This document shows positions 60,663-64,000 of a DNA stretch of 64,000 nt, in pieces (the first letter of the stretch is position 1; the number at the start of each line of letters is the position of its first letter). The DNA lies in the NCBI GenBank assembly GCA_020436165.1, contig JAGQYI010000026.1, forward strand, positions 24,830-88,829, given 5' to 3'. Below the pieces are notes generated by a model. The model worked only from the letters and a program-made list of their open reading frames with translations. It was not told the origin of the DNA and made no database searches. Source of the DNA: Cyclobacteriaceae bacterium (lineage in GTDB: Bacteria; Bacteroidota; Bacteroidia; Cytophagales; Cyclobacteriaceae). Made by a program: the position numbers and the translations under genes.

Positions 60663-61829
60663 ATGGCTGAAAAAATCAAGATTTTCGATACTACTTTAAG
60701 AGATGGGGAACAGGTGCCCGGGTGCCAGCTCCACAAAGATGAAAAATTGAGAGTTGCAGCCGCTCTCGATAAGTTGGGGGTAGATATTATTGAAGCGGGT
60801 TTCCCGATTTCCAGCCCTGCCGACTTTGACTCGGTCAAGTCAATAGCCGAACAAACTGAAAATGCCATAGTTTGCGGACTGACAAGGGCCATAGAGAAAG
60901 ACATTGATGTAGCAGCCGAGGCGGTTAAACCAGCCAGGCGGTCCAGAATTCATACGGGTATAGGCACTTCTGATTTGCATGTTTTCACAAAGCTAAGAAC
61001 CACTAAGGAAGATGTTTTGGATCGGGCGGTGGCGGCTGTAAAGTATGCCAAAAAGTATGTGGAAGACATTGAATTCTATGCCGAGGATGCCGGTAGAACA
61101 GATAATGAATACCTGGCACGCGTAGTTGAAGCAGTTGTAAAAGCAGGCGCTACTGTTGTTAATATTCCCGACACCACAGGTTATTGCCTTCCTGATGAAT
61201 TTGGAGCTAAGATCAGGTATCTAAAAGAAAATGTGAAAGGGATAGACAAGGTGGACATTTCAGCCCATTGTCATAACGATTTGGGCCTGGCAACAGCCAA
61301 TGCTATTTCGGCTGTTCAAAACGGAGCCACTCAGGTGGAATGTACCATTAATGGCATTGGGGAAAGGGCAGGAAATACCTCTTTGGAAGAGGTAGTAATG
61401 ATTATCAATCAGCACGATGATCTGCCTTTTTACACAGGAATCAATACCCAAATGTTAACCGACATAAGCCACCTGGTATCAGAGAAAATGAGAATGCCGG
61501 TGCAACCCAACAAGGCAATTGTGGGAGCCAATGCGTTTGCTCATTCATCAGGTATTCATCAGGATGGAGTACTTAAGAACAGACAGAATTATGAGATCAT
61601 AGACCCGGCAATGGTTGGGGCTAACGGAAGTTCAATTGTGCTTACCGCACGAAGCGGTCGTGCCGCGTTGAACTACAGAATAGAAAAAATTGGCGTTAAG
61701 TTGACCAAACCTCAATTGGATGAGGTCTATCAGGAGTTCTTACTTCTGGCCGACCGAATTTGCATGGTTGACGATGAAGATTTGAAAAAGCTGGTGGGAG
61801 ATTACGTGGTAACAAATATCAATTCGTAA
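60663..61829 (+). CDS. leuA: 2-isopropylmalate synthase, short form
   Basis: A 388-residue enzyme. The TIM barrel has the [15 protein letters not shown] metal and substrate motif, [20 protein letters not shown] with metal ligands, and a [14 protein letters not shown] motif. It condenses acetyl-CoA with 2-oxoisovalerate as the first step of leucine synthesis. Its length leaves room for the barrel and subdomains but not for the C-terminal LeuA regulatory domain (about 130 residues) that carries leucine feedback inhibition in ~510-residue relatives. It heads leuACDB with the next ATG four bases away. Confidence 0.93.
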   Translation: MAEKIKIFDTTLRDGEQVPGCQLHKDEKLRVAAALDKLGVDIIEAGFPISSPADFDSVKSIAEQTENAIVCGLTRAIEKDIDVAAEAVKPARRSRIHTGIGTSDLHVFTKLRTTKEDVLDRAVAAVKYAKKYVEDIEFYAEDAGRTDNEYLARVVEAVVKAGATVVNIPDTTGYCLPDEFGAKIRYLKENVKGIDKVDISAHCHNDLGLATANAISAVQNGATQVECTINGIGERAGNTSLEEVVMIINQHDDLPFYTGINTQMLTDISHLVSEKMRMPVQPNKAIVGANAFAHSSGIHQDGVLKNRQNYEIIDPAMVGANGSSIVLTARSGRAALNYRIEKIGVKLTKPQLDEVYQEFLLLADRICMVDDEDLKKLVGDYVVTNINS

Positions 61830-61832
61830 CGA

Positions 61833-63221
61833 ATGGCAGGGAAGACATTATTTGATAAGCTTTGGGATGCACATGTGGTGAAACATGTGGAGGAAGGGCC
61901 AGATGTTCTGTATATCGACAGGCACTTGATCCATGAAGTAACGAGCCCGCAGGCATTTGCCGGAATAGAAAAACGGGGAGTACCCTTGTTCCGGCCCAAG
62001 CAAACCATAGCCACGGCAGATCATAATGTGCCCACACAAGACCAGCACCTCCCAATAAAAGAGGTGCTTTCTCGTACTCAGGTGGAGGCTTTAAAGACTA
62101 ACTGTGAAAAGCATGGCGTTGAGCTTTATGGCCTTGGCCATGCCAATCAGGGCATTGTACATGTGATAGGACCGGAGCTGGGCATTACCCAGCCAGGTAT
62201 GACCATTGTTTGTGGCGATAGCCACACTTCTACACATGGTGCTTTCGGTGCCATTGCGTTTGGCATTGGTACCAGCGAAGTGGAGCAGGTGTTTGCAACC
62301 CAATGTATTTTGCAGAATAAACCCAAATCCATGCGCATAGAGGTAAGCGGTGAACTGAAAAAAGGGGTGACAGCCAAGGACATTATCCTGTATGTGATTT
62401 CCAAGATTTCAACCTCAGGTGGTACGGGCTATTTTGTAGAGTTTGCCGGTTCAGCGATCGAATCGCTTTCGATGGAGGGCCGCATGACCGTTTGCAACAT
62501 GAGCATTGAGTTAGGAGCGCGAGGAGGAATGATAGCGCCCGACCAAACAACATTCGATTATATAAAAGGAAGAGACTTCGCTCCTAAGGGTGAGGAATGG
62601 GATGAAAAACTGGCCTATTGGAAAACACTAACAACTGATGCCGATGCAGAGTACGATAAGGTGATAACCTTTGATGCGTCAGACATTGAGCCAATGATCA
62701 CGTTTGGAACTAACCCTGCGATGGGAATAAAGATTTCCGGTTCGGTTCCATTGCCTAATGGCGATCAGTCGTACCGCAAATCATTGGATTACATGCAGGT
62801 AGAAGCAGGTGCCTCTTTAAAAGGCAAGCCTGTTGATTACGTGTTTATTGGCAGCTGTACCAACTCACGAATTGAAGACCTGAGAGCGGTAGCTAAAATT
62901 GTTAAGGGCCGCAAAAAAGCAGACAACATTACCGCATGGATCGTACCTGGTTCTAAGCATGTAGAGGCACAGGCAAAAGCCGAAGGGATAGATAAAATAT
63001 TGGAAGAAGCCGGTTTTGAACTTCGTCAACCTGGATGCTCAGCATGCCTGGCTATGAATGAAGACAAAGTACCTGAAGGTAAGTATTGTGTTTCAACCTC
63101 CAATAGGAATTTTGAGGGAAGACAAGGGCCCGGAGCCCGCACGATGCTGGCCAGCCCCGAAACGGCTGCAGCCGTTGCCATTGCAGGTTATGTTACAGAT
63201 GCCAGTGAATATTTGAATTAA
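61833..63221 (+). CDS. leuC: 3-isopropylmalate dehydratase, large subunit
   Basis: A 462-residue aconitase-family subunit. The 4Fe-4S ligands are in [14 protein letters not shown] and [32 protein letters not shown] and [17 protein letters not shown] are family hallmarks. With LeuD it isomerises 2- to 3-isopropylmalate. It lies four bases after leuA and five before leuD. Confidence 0.97.
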   Translation: MAGKTLFDKLWDAHVVKHVEEGPDVLYIDRHLIHEVTSPQAFAGIEKRGVPLFRPKQTIATADHNVPTQDQHLPIKEVLSRTQVEALKTNCEKHGVELYGLGHANQGIVHVIGPELGITQPGMTIVCGDSHTSTHGAFGAIAFGIGTSEVEQVFATQCILQNKPKSMRIEVSGELKKGVTAKDIILYVISKISTSGGTGYFVEFAGSAIESLSMEGRMTVCNMSIELGARGGMIAPDQTTFDYIKGRDFAPKGEEWDEKLAYWKTLTTDADAEYDKVITFDASDIEPMITFGTNPAMGIKISGSVPLPNGDQSYRKSLDYMQVEAGASLKGKPVDYVFIGSCTNSRIEDLRAVAKIVKGRKKADNITAWIVPGSKHVEAQAKAEGIDKILEEAGFELRQPGCSACLAMNEDKVPEGKYCVSTSNRNFEGRQGPGARTMLASPETAAAVAIAGYVTDASEYLN

Positions 63222-63226
63222 GAGAA

Positions 63227-63829
63227 GTGGAAAAATTTACTAAGATCATATCGCCCGTTGTGCCATTGCCACTTGAAAATGTGGATACCGACCAGATCAT
63301 TCCGGCACGCTTTCTTAAATCCACTTCAAGAGATGGATTTGGTGAGAACCTGTTTCGCGATTGGAGGTACAAAAAGGACGGCTCAGAAAATGCTGATTTT
63401 GTATTGAACAATGTGAAAGAAGGCGAGGTACTAGTAGCCGGAAAGAATTTTGGGTGTGGCTCCAGCCGTGAGCATGCTGCCTGGGCTATTACCGATTACG
63501 GTTTCAAAGTGGTGGTGTCAAGCTTCTTTGCAGACATATTTAAAGGGAATGCCCTGAATAATGGATTGTTACCTGTTCAGGTATCTGAGGATTTCCTGCA
63601 ATCTATTCTGGCACAAACCAAGGCTCACGTTGCAGTCGATTTGGAAGCACAGACAATTACCTTACAGGAAACGGGCGAGCAGGAATCGTTTGAGATTTCA
63701 GCGTACAAAAAGCATTGTTTGCTGAACGGCCTTGACGATATCGACTTCCTGTTAAGCAACAAGGAAGCCATAAAAGAATTTGAAATAAGTTCCAGGATTT
63801 ATTCCGGGACCCCCACAACTTTAAAATAA
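63227..63829 (+). CDS. leuD: 3-isopropylmalate dehydratase, small subunit
   Basis: A 200-residue LeuD. A GTG start at 63227 is used, because no ATG precedes the conserved [20 protein letters not shown] segment. [20 protein letters not shown] is the swivel-domain hallmark. It pairs with LeuC. Its TAA stop overlaps the leuB ATG. Confidence 0.95.
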   Translation: MEKFTKIISPVVPLPLENVDTDQIIPARFLKSTSRDGFGENLFRDWRYKKDGSENADFVLNNVKEGEVLVAGKNFGCGSSREHAAWAITDYGFKVVVSSFFADIFKGNALNNGLLPVQVSEDFLQSILAQTKAHVAVDLEAQTITLQETGEQESFEISAYKKHCLLNGLDDIDFLLSNKEAIKEFEISSRIYSGTPTTLK

Positions 63830-64000
63830 TGGGAGTGAAAAAACATATAGCTGTATTGCCGGGAGATGGAATAGGTCCTGAAGTTACGCAGCAGGCAATT
63901 AAGGTGCTTGATGCTGTGGCTGAACGATTTGGGCATACATTTACGTACGAAGAAGGGCTTATCGGTGCCGCAGCCATTGATGCAACGGGCGACCCCTATC
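63829..64000 (+). CDS. leuB: 3-isopropylmalate dehydrogenase (partial, cut by window end)
   Basis: The first 57 codons are present: [20 protein letters not shown] is the N-terminal LeuB signature, and [17 protein letters not shown] follows as in the family. The enzyme oxidatively decarboxylates 3-isopropylmalate to 2-oxoisocaproate. Its start overlaps the leuD stop by one base, so it is the fourth gene of the operon. Confidence 0.95.
   Translation, partial: MGVKKHIAVLPGDGIGPEVTQQAIKVLDAVAERFGHTFTYEEGLIGAAAIDATGDPY

Noticed and set aside
1..64000. CRISPR arrays, insertion sequences, prophage genes, restriction-modification genes
   Set aside because: No regularly spaced repeats, transposase, integrase, Cas, phage structural or methyltransferase/restriction motifs were recognised on either strand. 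The only mobile-like structures are the flanked four-helix-bundle gene and the toxin-antitoxin cassettes.

Overview
The window looks like chromosomal DNA of a Bacteroidota bacterium, most likely of the Cytophagales type. Several things support this: a SusC/SusD pair, TonB-dependent receptors with an N-terminal CarboxypepD_reg domain, a 288-residue primary sigma factor without region 1.1, repeated DUF4476-type modules, AT-rich intergenic DNA with TAnnTTTG -7 boxes, and few clear Shine-Dalgarno sequences. The genus cannot be settled from the sequence. No rRNA operon, phage, transposase or CRISPR array is visible. Two tRNA genes are present: Pro(CGG) and Asn(GTT).

Layout. 1-5133 holds the start of an ECF sigma factor, a family 2 glycosyltransferase, tgt, a four-helix-bundle gene that looks inserted, an LptF/LptG-type permease and an EamA transporter. 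5237-10425 is one operon: a TetR regulator, an ABC exporter with a heavily altered nucleotide-binding domain, an HlyD-type adaptor and a TolC-type channel. 10433-17964 is a kynurenine-pathway cluster in two divergent arms. One arm is an aminomuconate-semialdehyde-type dehydrogenase plus an unusual SDR. The other is 3-hydroxyanthranilate dioxygenase, ACMS decarboxylase, an embedded alkylguanine-DNA methyltransferase, kynureninase and kynurenine monooxygenase. A toxin-antitoxin pair sits between the arms. 17966-26787 has an MltF-like transglycosylase, a TonB receptor, a large M14 peptidase and PruA. 26981-30927 has a sensor kinase with a periplasmic solute-binding domain, its LuxR-type regulator and the primary sigma factor.

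31075-36000 carries small genes, an ArsR regulator overlapping a YjjG-like phosphatase, tRNA-Pro, an esterase lipoprotein and an M14 peptidase. 35934-46366 reads as one minus-strand operon: M20 peptidase, DUF819 transporter, aminotransferase, gamma-glutamyltransferase, SusC, SusD. It resembles a polysaccharide locus with peptide-processing enzymes in place of glycosidases. 46498-53347 has tRNA-Asn, a divergent Nramp-like transporter with an operator-like palindrome, Hsp20, HtrA/DegQ, an ALDH7-type dehydrogenase, a lone receiver protein and another EamA transporter.

53404-55962 holds rarA followed by two different toxin-antitoxin cassettes. A diverged second copy of the rarA 3' end lies between the cassettes, and a copy of the same palindromic hairpin lies at each end. 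This is the most unusual structure in the window. 56314-60517 has a three-repeat DUF4476 protein, a DinB-fold protein, a TVGYQ-filter potassium channel with an RCK domain and a helical protein of unknown function. 60663-64000 is a leuA-leuC-leuD-leuB operon cut by the window end.
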